A stretch of DNA of 21,909 bases, from IMG/VR virus record IMGVR_UViG_3300020406_000031, positions 1-21,909 of that record; one strand, written 5' to 3'. The stretch is from a virus. The notes below the pieces were generated by a model, which did not search any database, had not been told where the DNA came from, and saw only the letters and a list, made by a program, of their open reading frames with translations. The translations under genes were made by a program, and so were the position numbers. Positions 15,858-21,614 of this stretch are shown here, in pieces. How positions within the stretch are numbered: position 1 is the first letter of the stretch; every line of letters starts with the position of its first letter.

Positions 15858-16207
15858 TCTTCAGGTCCTGGATTTTCACTAAAATCGTTTGTTTTATCTT
15901 CTTCATATCCCATTGCTGGATTTAAACTGTCCGCATCAGGTAAAGGAGGTCTTTTTTGTGTGGCATTAGGCCATATTTCGCTAAACTTGCGATTGATTTC
16001 CAACCAGTATTCCAAGTTTTCATCCATATCACTGTCTGGTTGAATTGCTTCTGCTGGACATTCAGGCTCACACACACCACAATCTATACATTCATCTGGA
16101 TGTATTACTATTGTGTTTTCCCCTATGTAAAAGCAGTCAACAGGACAAACTTCAACGCAGTCAGTATATCTGCAGTTTATGCATTTTTCATTTACTATAT
16201 ATGTCAT
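15854..16207 (-). CDS. fdxA: 7Fe-8S ferredoxin, FdxA-like
   Basis: A 117-residue two-cluster ferredoxin. C9, C17 and C50 match the ligands of a [3Fe-4S] cluster, and C21, C40, C43 and C46 those of a [4Fe-4S] cluster, with extra C12 and C25 as in Azotobacter-type FdI. The VCPVDCF and [12 protein letters not shown] blocks and the C-terminal extension of about 60 residues look like alphaproteobacterial FdxA, from memory. It is the first gene after the terminator at 16235-16269. A TATAAT/TATAAATA promoter region ends 10 bases before the ATG and I see no Shine-Dalgarno sequence, so the leader would be very short. Likely host-derived. Confidence 0.92.
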   Translation of the reverse strand: MTYIVNEKCINCRYTDCVEVCPVDCFYIGENTIVIHPDECIDCGVCEPECPAEAIQPDSDMDENLEYWLEINRKFSEIWPNATQKRPPLPDADSLNPAMGYEEDKTNDFSENPGPEE

Positions 16208-16217
16208 GGAATAATCA

Positions 16218-16230
16218 TATTTATATTATA
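16218..16230 (-). promoter_or_regulatory. Overlapping sigma70-like and late promoter boxes before ferredoxin
   Basis: On the minus strand TATAAT (16230-16225) overlaps an exact late box TATAAATA (16225-16218). A TAGACT 17 bases upstream is a possible -35 but lies within the terminator stem. RNA would start near 16218 or 16212, leaving only about 5-11 bases before the ATG at 16207. The two boxes could give expression both early and late. Confidence 0.45.
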
Positions 16231-16234
16231 ACAT

Positions 16235-16269
16235 AAAACAAGCGGGCAGTCTATTTCTAAACTGCCCGC
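16235..16269 (-). terminator. Intrinsic terminator after the AAA+ ATPase gene
   Basis: On the minus strand a perfect 9-bp stem, GCGGGCAGT with ACTGCCCGC (16242-16250 with 16261-16269), has a 10-base loop and is followed by TTGTTTT. It would stop transcripts from the promoter at 17437. There is no T-tract on the plus strand, so it acts in one direction. Confidence 0.85.
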
Positions 16270-16274
16270 CCTAT

Positions 16275-16317
16275 GAACCGCGATCGGAGGAGAGAGAGGA
16301 GAGAGGAGCCGCGGTCC
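16275..16317 (-). ncRNA. C/U-rich loop hairpin, possible 3'-UTR-derived small RNA
   Basis: On the minus strand GGACCGCG (16317-16310) pairs with CGCGGTTC (16282-16275), 8 bp with one G-U. The 27-base loop (16309-16283) is almost all C and U, with repeated CTCTCTCC and a CCTCC, the anti-Shine-Dalgarno sequence of 16S rRNA. Five bases later the intrinsic terminator begins. A hairpin with an exposed C/U-rich loop followed by a terminator is the form of regulatory RNAs that bind ribosome-binding sites, including the alphaproteobacterial 'cuckoo' RNAs as I remember them. I see no strong separate promoter, so it may be cut from the AAA+ mRNA. Existence as an RNA is inference. Confidence 0.5.
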
Positions 16318-16324
16318 AATTCTA

Positions 16325-17374
16325 TTAAATACGTTTCATACAAGTGCTTTCTGCAAGAGCACGCCAGTTGTTTTCACTTATCTTACGCAAGTCTGCAACC
16401 TTAAGTGCCATACGCAGGCTAACTTCACGGAACTTGTTGCAGTTGTCTGCTATGAAGTCAATCACTTCCTGCTCCTGTTCCTTACTAAAGTTGTATTCTG
16501 TAAACAGTGTTCCTGCACTTGCAATCTGTTTTACACGCAGTATCTTATCACGCATTGTATCCAGTGTAAGATCTAAATAATGGCAACGAGACTGTAGTGC
16601 TTCCAGATGATCCTGCAGTTTCTTACTGCGAACATTTTCGAATTTAATGTTTGTAATAAAGCAGGCACTGCCTTTAAATTCGAACTTCTCGGGTATGCCT
16701 TCACTGCGCAGTTTGTTGCTTTCTGCGTTCCAGTATATCATACGCTTCTTGCCGCTATCCAGTGCGGCTTTAAGAATGTTCAGTGCAAGGTCGTCCATAA
16801 GGACACTGTCACAGTCATCAAACACAAGCACGTTGCCTTTGTCTGAATATTCATATAGTTTAGCGTAAAGTCCTAGGGCAGTCATTGCGCCTTTTACTAC
16901 TTCATATTTACGCTTGCTACCAGCCATATCGCCGAAAAGTGAACTCTTGTTAAGTTCTTCTTCTACACCGAAACTCTTTCCAACGCCAGGAGGGCCTGTA
17001 ACTATAAGAGCTCTTATGTCACTTTTAACAAGACTCTTAGTCATCTGATCCAGTATCTCAAAACGTGTGCCTATTTCGCGCATACGCACTGCATCCTGTT
17101 GTGCAGTAAACTTTGGTTCGGCACTAGCAACTATATCTGCCTTAGCGCCTTCCTGTTTTACAAAAGCATCACGCTCAACATACTGTAGGTATACAGGATT
17201 ATCTACACTTACACGAACTTTGCCAGCATTAGGACCAAAGCGGCATGTGCCGTCAACAGTAACAAAGCCACCGTCTTTGCCTTTAGCGGGTGTAAAATTT
17301 TTAATAAGGGGGAATACAGTATTTTCTACTGCTTGGTTGCGGTAACTGCCGCTTTTTACTAGAACGTATGACAT
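16325..17374 (-). CDS. AAA+ ATPase
   Basis: A 349-residue single AAA+ ATPase with an N-terminal substrate or regulatory region of about 100 residues. Walker A is GPPGVGKS (127-134) and Walker B VLVFDD (182-187), followed by a sensor-like ACFITN stretch. It is not the gp44 clamp loader by pattern. I recall similar AAA+ proteins in marine T4-like phages without a known role. I chose ATG 17374, which has GGAGAGAGA just upstream, over ATG 17419. A sigma70-like promoter (17437-17410) starts its transcript, and its 3' untranslated region holds the C/U-rich hairpin and terminator, so it is a monocistronic unit. Confidence 0.85.
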   Translation of the reverse strand: MSYVLVKSGSYRNQAVENTVFPLIKNFTPAKGKDGGFVTVDGTCRFGPNAGKVRVSVDNPVYLQYVERDAFVKQEGAKADIVASAEPKFTAQQDAVRMREIGTRFEILDQMTKSLVKSDIRALIVTGPPGVGKSFGVEEELNKSSLFGDMAGSKRKYEVVKGAMTALGLYAKLYEYSDKGNVLVFDDCDSVLMDDLALNILKAALDSGKKRMIYWNAESNKLRSEGIPEKFEFKGSACFITNIKFENVRSKKLQDHLEALQSRCHYLDLTLDTMRDKILRVKQIASAGTLFTEYNFSKEQEQEVIDFIADNCNKFREVSLRMALKVADLRKISENNWRALAESTCMKRI

Positions 17375-17409
17375 GTCTCTCTCCGTGTCATTTATTAACT
17401 TACTCTTTA

Positions 17410-17437
17410 ATGGTAACATCTATAGTATATATGTCAA
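17410..17437 (-). promoter_or_regulatory. Sigma70-like early promoter of the AAA+ gene
   Basis: TTGACA (17437-17432), a 16-base spacer and TACCAT (17415-17410) on the minus strand. The -35 box overlaps the stop of the exonuclease gene. RNA would start near 17403, about 29 bases before the ATG. It shares this design with boxes at 18490-18463 and 20261-20234. Confidence 0.6.
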
Positions 17438-17970
17438 CCTTTTATTTGCAAATATTCATAACAGGTTTGCACACACTGTGCTTGCGCACGACAATCCTCC
17501 AGTGCATTGTGTGCAGTAAAGTTCATAGCCTTGCGAGGATCCTGTGGCATAAGTTGAAACAGTGTTCTTGAATCTCTAATGTTCCAGAAGTTCCAGGGTA
17601 CATTGTGTCCAAACATACGCAGGAGATTTTCCAGTATAGTCATGTCAAATCCATAACCCTGTGCCCATACAACTTCTACACCAACTAACCATTTTTGTAG
17701 ATCTCGAATAAAATCTGCTACATAGGTTCTATTGTCATCTCCCAGTGCTTCCTGCCAAACTTCTGGAGGTTGTTTCCCCCACCATTCTACTGTTCTATCA
17801 TCCACAGTTCTACCTGCTATTGCTTGCGTATCCGCATCCAATCTATAGTACATTTCACTGTGTGGATTCTCCCGTGTAAAAGGATCAAACTTTATTGCAC
17901 CCACTGTTAACACAACTGCTTCTGGTTTTGTGTCCAGTGTTTCAAGATCAATCATACCATGTATAGCCAT
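17434..17970 (-). CDS. dexA: DEDDh 3'-5' exonuclease, DexA-like
   Basis: A 178-residue exonuclease of the DEDDh/DnaQ superfamily with MIDLETL (D8, E10), YGFDMTILEN (D109) and HNALEDC (H154, D159), all metal or catalytic residues present. It resembles phage DexA-type and RNase T-like 3'-5' exonucleases. DexA degrades DNA 3' ends. Because the DnaE-type polymerase part in this window shows no exonuclease domain, this enzyme might also serve as proofreader, like DnaQ; that is inference. Its ATG shares a base with the TAA of the small coiled-coil gene (TAATG). Confidence 0.87.
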   Translation of the reverse strand: MAIHGMIDLETLDTKPEAVVLTVGAIKFDPFTRENPHSEMYYRLDADTQAIAGRTVDDRTVEWWGKQPPEVWQEALGDDNRTYVADFIRDLQKWLVGVEVVWAQGYGFDMTILENLLRMFGHNVPWNFWNIRDSRTLFQLMPQDPRKAMNFTAHNALEDCRAQAQCVQTCYEYLQIKG

Positions 17971-18146
17971 TAAAAAGCATCCTGAATTAATTCATTAATT
18001 TTTCGTTCTAAATCTTCATTTTCATTTTCAATAAACGCAATTTGTTCGCGTAGTTGTTCCACACGCTGTTTACGTTGTTCCATTATATCCCGAATTTCAG
18101 TTAACACAACTGATAATCGCTGGCTAAGTTCTTTTGCTTCGTCCAC
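17970..18146 (-). CDS. 58-residue coiled-coil protein
   Basis: A short gene with a GTG start and a strong AAGGAG 8 bases upstream, lying inside the end of the previous gene (23-base overlap). The product is almost one continuous charged helix, with Leu and Ile at heptad-like spacing (LSQRLSVVLTEIRDI, then EQLREQIAFIE and LERKINELI), so a dimeric coiled coil is likely. It is coupled by TAATG to the exonuclease. Function is unknown; it may be a partner of the exonuclease or of a host protein. Confidence 0.7.
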   Translation of the reverse strand: MDEAKELSQRLSVVLTEIRDIMEQRKQRVEQLREQIAFIENENEDLERKINELIQDAF

Positions 18147-18438
18147 TTCTCAAACTCCTTAGGGCACCTTCTACTCTTGTGGGATATCCACCTAGGAATG
18201 TGCCTGCTTGTAAATCATTTTTAGATATGTACACTTTATGCATATGTTCTATATCGTCCCAACGCTCAAGCATTGTCTTTGCCATTGCATCAAAAAAGTC
18301 ATCACTAAAGATAGGATCATCTTGTTTGTAATATGCATAACTTGCCATCAAGTAGTAGGGCACCATCATGTTTATATTTTCCGCAAATAATTCTGCGGCT
18401 TTCTGATCCAGTGTTGCTTTTTGTTTTGCGACTGCCAT
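18124..18438 (-). CDS. Small protein resembling the Ia domain of NAD-dependent DNA ligase
   Basis: A 104-residue protein with a YYKQDDPIFSDDFFD stretch (36-50) like the Tyr-Tyr, Asp-Pro and Ser-Asp-x-x-Tyr-Asp pattern of the LigA N-terminal Ia domain, which binds the nicotinamide mononucleotide part of NAD. Nothing of the adenylation domain follows; the C-terminus is basic (SLRSGRSKRT). It could bind NAD or a host ligase, or simply share a fold. GAGGAG lies 6 bases upstream of the ATG and a sigma70-like promoter at 18490-18463. It starts an operon with the coiled-coil and exonuclease genes. Confidence 0.65.
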   Translation of the reverse strand: MAVAKQKATLDQKAAELFAENINMMVPYYLMASYAYYKQDDPIFSDDFFDAMAKTMLERWDDIEHMHKVYISKNDLQAGTFLGGYPTRVEGALRSLRSGRSKRT

Positions 18439-18462
18439 GTTCTTCTCCTCAAATTACTCTTT

Positions 18463-18490
18463 ACAATAGCATATATACGCACACTGTCAA
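18463..18490 (-). promoter_or_regulatory. Sigma70-like early promoter
   Basis: TTGACA (18490-18485), a 16-base spacer and TATTGT (18468-18463) on the minus strand. RNA would start near 18456, about 18 bases before the ATG at 18438. The -35 box starts one base after the stop of the glycosyltransferase-like gene. Confidence 0.65.
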
Positions 18491-18491
18491 C

Positions 18492-19511
18492 CTATTTCCC
18501 CCACAAATTTAAGAGATCCATTCTAAGTTCATCAATCATCTGGTAACCAAACTGTTCAAAGAAATAGTTTCTATTGTAATCTATTATGCCCCTTGTGTCC
18601 TCCCATATTTTTTGCATTTCAACTGCACTAAGTGGTTTACTTGTAAACGCATAATTACTGTCTATCATATCCTTCATACGAACTACATTGTCAAGTTCAT
18701 CATATGCTTCGTCGAATAAAGAGTTGTATGTATAAAAATTATAATGACGAACGTGTTCAAGTGCTAGTCTATGCGCACACATTAGGAAAGGATGTCCTGC
18801 AACAATTGCATTAAAAGTTTTTTCTGTAATTATTCCATATTCTTCAGAGTATTGACTTTCACTTATAATAGTAAACAGAGCATTGTTATAGTTCTTACGC
18901 ATAGCAAGTAAATTTGCTAGATTATCATATGTATCATCATATTCTTTAACACTTAAATTTGGATATTTAAGTTCTATGCCTTTTGTTTGTAAACTAATAT
19001 TACCTAATCGATCATCTAAACTGCTCTGCAGTGCCGCGCGATGTGGCTTATATATACGCTGTGGACATACAAAATTATATTCGAAGTCCTTGTGTTCTGA
19101 AGAAAATGCTTCTCGCAGTACATCCTCAGCGTCCTTATAACTGCACCAAGTTTCATACTGGTGGCTGCTAAATTCTATTAATTTAAAACTGTTTTTAGAC
19201 CAATCCTTCTTAATACCCAGTGGCCAAACTAGCACAATAATCTGATCCAGGGGAAATTCATTTTTCTTAAAATGCTGTTCAAGTTTTACAAGTTCACTGG
19301 GCCATTTACTATCCCTATGGTGTGCAGTAAGCATATCCTGTAAATTAAGTACTAGTCTGTATTCTGGATCTGCAAAATTACAAAACATTGTACTACGTGG
19401 TGCATGAACATCCCATCCGAATTCAGTGATAGGAAATTTAAGGGCGGCATCAAATATCTCCGCCCTTGGAAAAACTTCCCGAACAATATCAGGCCAATAC
19501 TTATGCTTCAA
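18492..19511 (-). CDS. Glycosyltransferase-like protein
   Basis: A 339-residue protein whose C-terminal half carries an ITEKTFNAIVAGHPFLM region (228-244). This resembles the donor-binding half of GT-B enzymes such as GT10 fucosyltransferases, where a Glu-Lys-Thr element and a G-x-P turn hold the nucleotide sugar. The N-terminal half is not recognisable to me. The start is TTG with GAGG upstream, 11 bases inside the SWIM gene; no close ATG exists. It may decorate host surface or virion glycans, or modified DNA bases; the sequence does not decide. Confidence 0.6.
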   Translation of the reverse strand: MKHKYWPDIVREVFPRAEIFDAALKFPITEFGWDVHAPRSTMFCNFADPEYRLVLNLQDMLTAHHRDSKWPSELVKLEQHFKKNEFPLDQIIVLVWPLGIKKDWSKNSFKLIEFSSHQYETWCSYKDAEDVLREAFSSEHKDFEYNFVCPQRIYKPHRAALQSSLDDRLGNISLQTKGIELKYPNLSVKEYDDTYDNLANLLAMRKNYNNALFTIISESQYSEEYGIITEKTFNAIVAGHPFLMCAHRLALEHVRHYNFYTYNSLFDEAYDELDNVVRMKDMIDSNYAFTSKPLSAVEMQKIWEDTRGIIDYNRNYFFEQFGYQMIDELRMDLLNLWGK

Positions 19512-19689
19512 ATTCTGCCTCGATACCCTTAATGTGTTTGCATTTTACACGAGCAGGACAGTTACAACTAAAGCCATAATCTGTCATTTCCACTGTATAA
19601 CGATCGCCTTTACTGCCAGTAACGGGCCACTGGACACCAATAAAAGGATGTCCAGATGTGTTAACTGTATCACTGCTGTGACTAAACAT
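19501..19689 (-). CDS. SWIM zinc-finger mini-protein
   Basis: A 62-residue protein consisting of little more than a SWIM zinc finger: C42, C44, C50 and H52 fit CxC-x5-CxH. SWIM fingers bind DNA or proteins. A short beta-like N-terminal part (YTVEMTDYGF) leads into the finger. ATG shares a base with the stop of the KOW-like gene (TAATG). A role in host takeover or replication is possible, but nothing in the sequence shows it. Confidence 0.75.
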   Translation of the reverse strand: MFSHSSDTVNTSGHPFIGVQWPVTGSKGDRYTVEMTDYGFSCNCPARVKCKHIKGIEAEFEA

Positions 19690-19985
19690 TATGCCGCAAC
19701 CTTTCCAACAATCATTGACTTCTGAATCTTAGTGCGTGTTGAACCAAACGGTGTAGCACCAGGATCCATAACTTCCATGGTCTTGCGGTTAACTTTAATG
19801 ACTTTGCCAGTCTTTTTAAGTCCGCCATACTCCCAAACAACAGTATCGCCTACTACAACACTGCGGGCCTTAATCTTACCTATATAGGTCATGTGCTTGT
19901 TAAAGCGATCCGCTAACACACACATTTCATCGCTGGACATAATTTTATTCATTGCATCAATAGCATTCTGTAATTCTGGTGACAT
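19689..19985 (-). CDS. KOW/SH3-barrel-like small protein
   Basis: A 98-residue protein with an N-terminal helix and a C-terminal small beta barrel pattern (VVVGDTVVWEYGG, then KTGKVIKVNRKTMEVM) like KOW or SH3-type domains that bind RNA or proteins. I chose ATG 19985, since AAGGAG sits 6 bases upstream (19997-19992); ATG 19988 is 3 bases away and less likely. Longer frames overlap the gene upstream. Function unknown. Confidence 0.7.
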   Translation of the reverse strand: MSPELQNAIDAMNKIMSSDEMCVLADRFNKHMTYIGKIKARSVVVGDTVVWEYGGLKKTGKVIKVNRKTMEVMDPGATPFGSTRTKIQKSMIVGKVAA

Positions 19986-19995
19986 CATTCTCTCC

Positions 19996-20205
19996 TTACA
20001 CCTGACTTGCATATTCTGACCAAAACTCGTTCCACATCTCACTAACATATTCATCTACTTCGTTAGTAGTCCAGTGTGCAACTAAACGTTTATGGGGAAC
20101 TACTTTCTGCATTGCTTCAGAAACATCTTCGCTTTCCTTGATAGCATTATACACTACCATATCAAACTTTTCTTCACAATCCATAACGTAACTTGACATT
20201 CCCAT
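19996..20205 (-). CDS. Small acidic protein, unknown
   Basis: A 69-residue acidic helical protein that I do not recognise, with a Trp-rich C-terminal part (SEMWNEFWSEY). The ATG at 20205 has AAGGAG 6 bases upstream; ATG 20223 lies before the Shine-Dalgarno sequence and is rejected. It is the first gene after the promoter at 20261-20234, with a leader of about 22 bases. Small acidic early proteins often bind host enzymes, but this is only a general expectation. Confidence 0.68.
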   Translation of the reverse strand: MGMSSYVMDCEEKFDMVVYNAIKESEDVSEAMQKVVPHKRLVAHWTTNEVDEYVSEMWNEFWSEYASQV

Positions 20206-20233
20206 TTGCATCTCCTTATTCATCTTATAATTT

Positions 20234-20261
20234 AAGATAACACAGATACTATATATGTCAA
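20234..20261 (-). promoter_or_regulatory. Sigma70-like early promoter
   Basis: TTGACA (20261-20256), a 16-base spacer and TATCTT (20239-20234) on the minus strand. RNA would start near 20227. The -35 box overlaps the stop of the 20258-20503 gene. It drives the small acidic gene and the KOW-like gene below it. Confidence 0.65.
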
Positions 20262-20503
20262 CTGTTTTCTGGCATTTTTCCTGTAATTAAGAACATTTTT
20301 TTCATAATGCATTGCACATCACGAGTAGTCCTAAAACGTGTCACAGTGGATTCCTGATCAGTGATACCAGGCATTTCTACTAAACGATCTTTGTAAAATA
20401 CTGCCAGTTCAAATCTGTCAGGTTTATTTTGTTCATCTACAATACTTAATTTGTAGTCTGGACCAAAATTAATTATCCTTTGTTTCGGCATTTGCGGTAT
20501 CAT
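20258..20503 (-). CDS. Small unknown protein
   Basis: An 81-residue protein that I do not recognise: an N-terminal beta-like part (RIINFGPDYKLSIVDE), then ELAVFYKDRLVEM and a basic helix (DVQCIMKKMF). The ATG at 20503 has GAGGAG 7 bases upstream and overlaps the membrane-protein gene by 35 bases. No motif is seen. Confidence 0.65.
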   Translation of the reverse strand: MIPQMPKQRIINFGPDYKLSIVDEQNKPDRFELAVFYKDRLVEMPGITDQESTVTRFRTTRDVQCIMKKMFLITGKMPENS

Positions 20504-20699
20504 TAAGCCGCTCCTCAAAAGTTAATTTTACAAGTTCAACTTCATCTGCATTCTTATCGCGTGTCTTAACAAAACCACCTTCAATAAGCAATTCAATAGT
20601 GTTTACTATTCCGTTTGCAACACCATACTTGAATCCAAAAAATACTCCACAACCAGTGCCTACAACATAGGCAATTACATACCAATATATTGGTTCCAT
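20469..20699 (-). CDS. Small membrane protein with cytoplasmic tail
   Basis: A 76-residue protein with one hydrophobic N-terminal segment (residues 4-34, with GTGCGVFFGF) and a charged C-terminal tail (KTRDKNADEVEL). A membrane anchor is likely, with the tail in the cytoplasm. GGAG lies 7 bases before the ATG. It may be an early inner-membrane protein; function unknown. Confidence 0.65.
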   Translation of the reverse strand: MEPIYWYVIAYVVGTGCGVFFGFKYGVANGIVNTIELLIEGGFVKTRDKNADEVELVKLTFEERLNDTANAETKDN

Positions 20700-20872
20700 G
20701 TTTTTTCTCCATAAAGTGCCGCAACTCTAGCATTATAATCAGTTTCGTTGTTTGCAAGATTTGCTAGATGACATCTCCAAATACGTTTAGCGTCTGGATC
20801 TTGCACACGAAGCATTATAGTTGCAATACGTTCCGCACGTTTTTGTTGCACATAATTACTGTAAGGACCCAT
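20675..20872 (-). CDS. Small basic unknown protein
   Basis: A 65-residue basic, helical protein (QQKRAERIATIMLRV, then DPDAKRIWRCHLANL) that I do not recognise. A good GGAGGA precedes the ATG, which shares a base with the stop of the gene above (TAATG). It overlaps the next gene by 25 bases. Basic charge hints at nucleic-acid binding, without proof. Confidence 0.65.
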   Translation of the reverse strand: MGPYSNYVQQKRAERIATIMLRVQDPDAKRIWRCHLANLANNETDYNARVAALYGEKTWNQYIGM

Positions 20873-21075
20873 TACAATTCCTCCACAATGCCTAAAATTT
20901 CTGCGGCACCCAGTGCATAAGCACTCAATACAATCATTTGTCCAGGAACTTCAAATATAGGATAATCAACCATAAATGTTCCTGCACTCCATAAACAATA
21001 AACTCCGCCCAGTCGAAGCAAACTTTTGGCAATGCTAATATAAAAATGTTTACGACTTGGATCCATTGGTTCCAT
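20872..21075 (-). CDS. Small membrane protein
   Basis: A 67-residue protein with two probable membrane segments: residues 11-35 (around GGVYCLWSAGTFMV) and 47-65 (VLSAYALGAAEILGIVE). A basic N-terminus suggests it lies inside. GGAG 7 bases before the ATG. It belongs to a run of small early-type genes; function unknown. Confidence 0.62.
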   Translation of the reverse strand: MEPMDPSRKHFYISIAKSLLRLGGVYCLWSAGTFMVDYPIFEVPGQMIVLSAYALGAAEILGIVEEL

Positions 21076-21235
21076 CTTTATTCTCCATCATTGTAAGCAC
21101 CCAGTGCAGTTCTTCTGCAACCCTGTTGTACCATTGAGCATCATGCGGATCATGACACTTGTTAGATTCATCTATTAATTGTCCCATGCGTACACGAATA
21201 TAGGCGGCGGGATCTTTTTTATTATTTCGCCTCAT
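21050..21235 (-). CDS. Small unknown protein
   Basis: A 61-residue soluble protein (MRRNNKKDPAAYIRV, then QWYNRVAEELHWVL) of helical character, not recognised. I chose ATG 21235, which forms an ATGA overlap with the stop upstream, over the ATG at 21289, which would overlap far into the previous gene. Confidence 0.6.
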   Translation of the reverse strand: MRRNNKKDPAAYIRVRMGQLIDESNKCHDPHDAQWYNRVAEELHWVLTMMENKDGTNGSKS

Positions 21236-21423
21236 TGTATTAAAAATGCTAACAAACCAATGCCGAATACCCAGGGCCAAAGTTTCCAACCAAGTTTAAA
21301 GGCACTACTAATAATCATTACAAAAATAGCAACACTAAAAGCAAATGCCGCTATATGGATAATTAAATCCATTTTATCATACAGTAATTCAAATGTGCCT
21401 TCAGGCGTAATTGCTACTTCCAT
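21232..21423 (-). CDS. Small two-segment membrane protein
   Basis: A 63-residue protein with two membrane segments (LIIHIAAFAFSVAIFVMI and LWPWVFGIGLLAFLI), shaped like a small inner-membrane protein such as a holin or anti-holin, though nothing in the sequence proves this. ATG 21423 shares a base with the stop of the upstream gene (TAATG); an ATG at 21447 would extend it by 8 residues. Confidence 0.6.
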   Translation of the reverse strand: MEVAITPEGTFELLYDKMDLIIHIAAFAFSVAIFVMIISSAFKLGWKLWPWVFGIGLLAFLIQ

Positions 21424-21614
21424 TAACGCACTCCCTGTACTGGACAAACTGTTTTTAAAATCTGAAACGGATTGTCTGACCGAAAAATATTACAAGTAAA
21501 GCCAGTATTTTTTGCCTTACGAACTGCTTCCTCAAGTGTCACTGCTGTTGCACAGGTGTAATGAAAATTAACAAGAAATACTTCGAAATTTGCCTTTGGT
21601 GCTTTTGCTAACAT
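21423..21614 (-). CDS. Small unknown protein
   Basis: A 63-residue alpha/beta protein (EVFLVNFHYTC, then LEEAVRKAKNTGF) with three cysteines, not recognised. The pattern of a strand followed by a helix with 'EAVRKAK' is seen in small domains that bind ligands or proteins. ATG shares a base with the preceding stop (TAATG). Confidence 0.6.
   Translation of the reverse strand: MLAKAPKANFEVFLVNFHYTCATAVTLEEAVRKAKNTGFTCNIFRSDNPFQILKTVCPVQGVR

Noticed and set aside
16285-16308. GGAGGAGAGA-type run as a plus-strand ribosome-binding site
   Set aside because: No credible plus-strand gene follows; the nearby plus ORFs are shadows of the AAA+ gene. The hairpin on the minus strand explains it better.
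16325-17374. AAA+ ATPase as the gp44 clamp-loader large subunit
   Set aside because: It has a long unrelated N-terminal region and lacks the expected clamp-loader sequence pattern; it sits alone with its own promoter and terminator.
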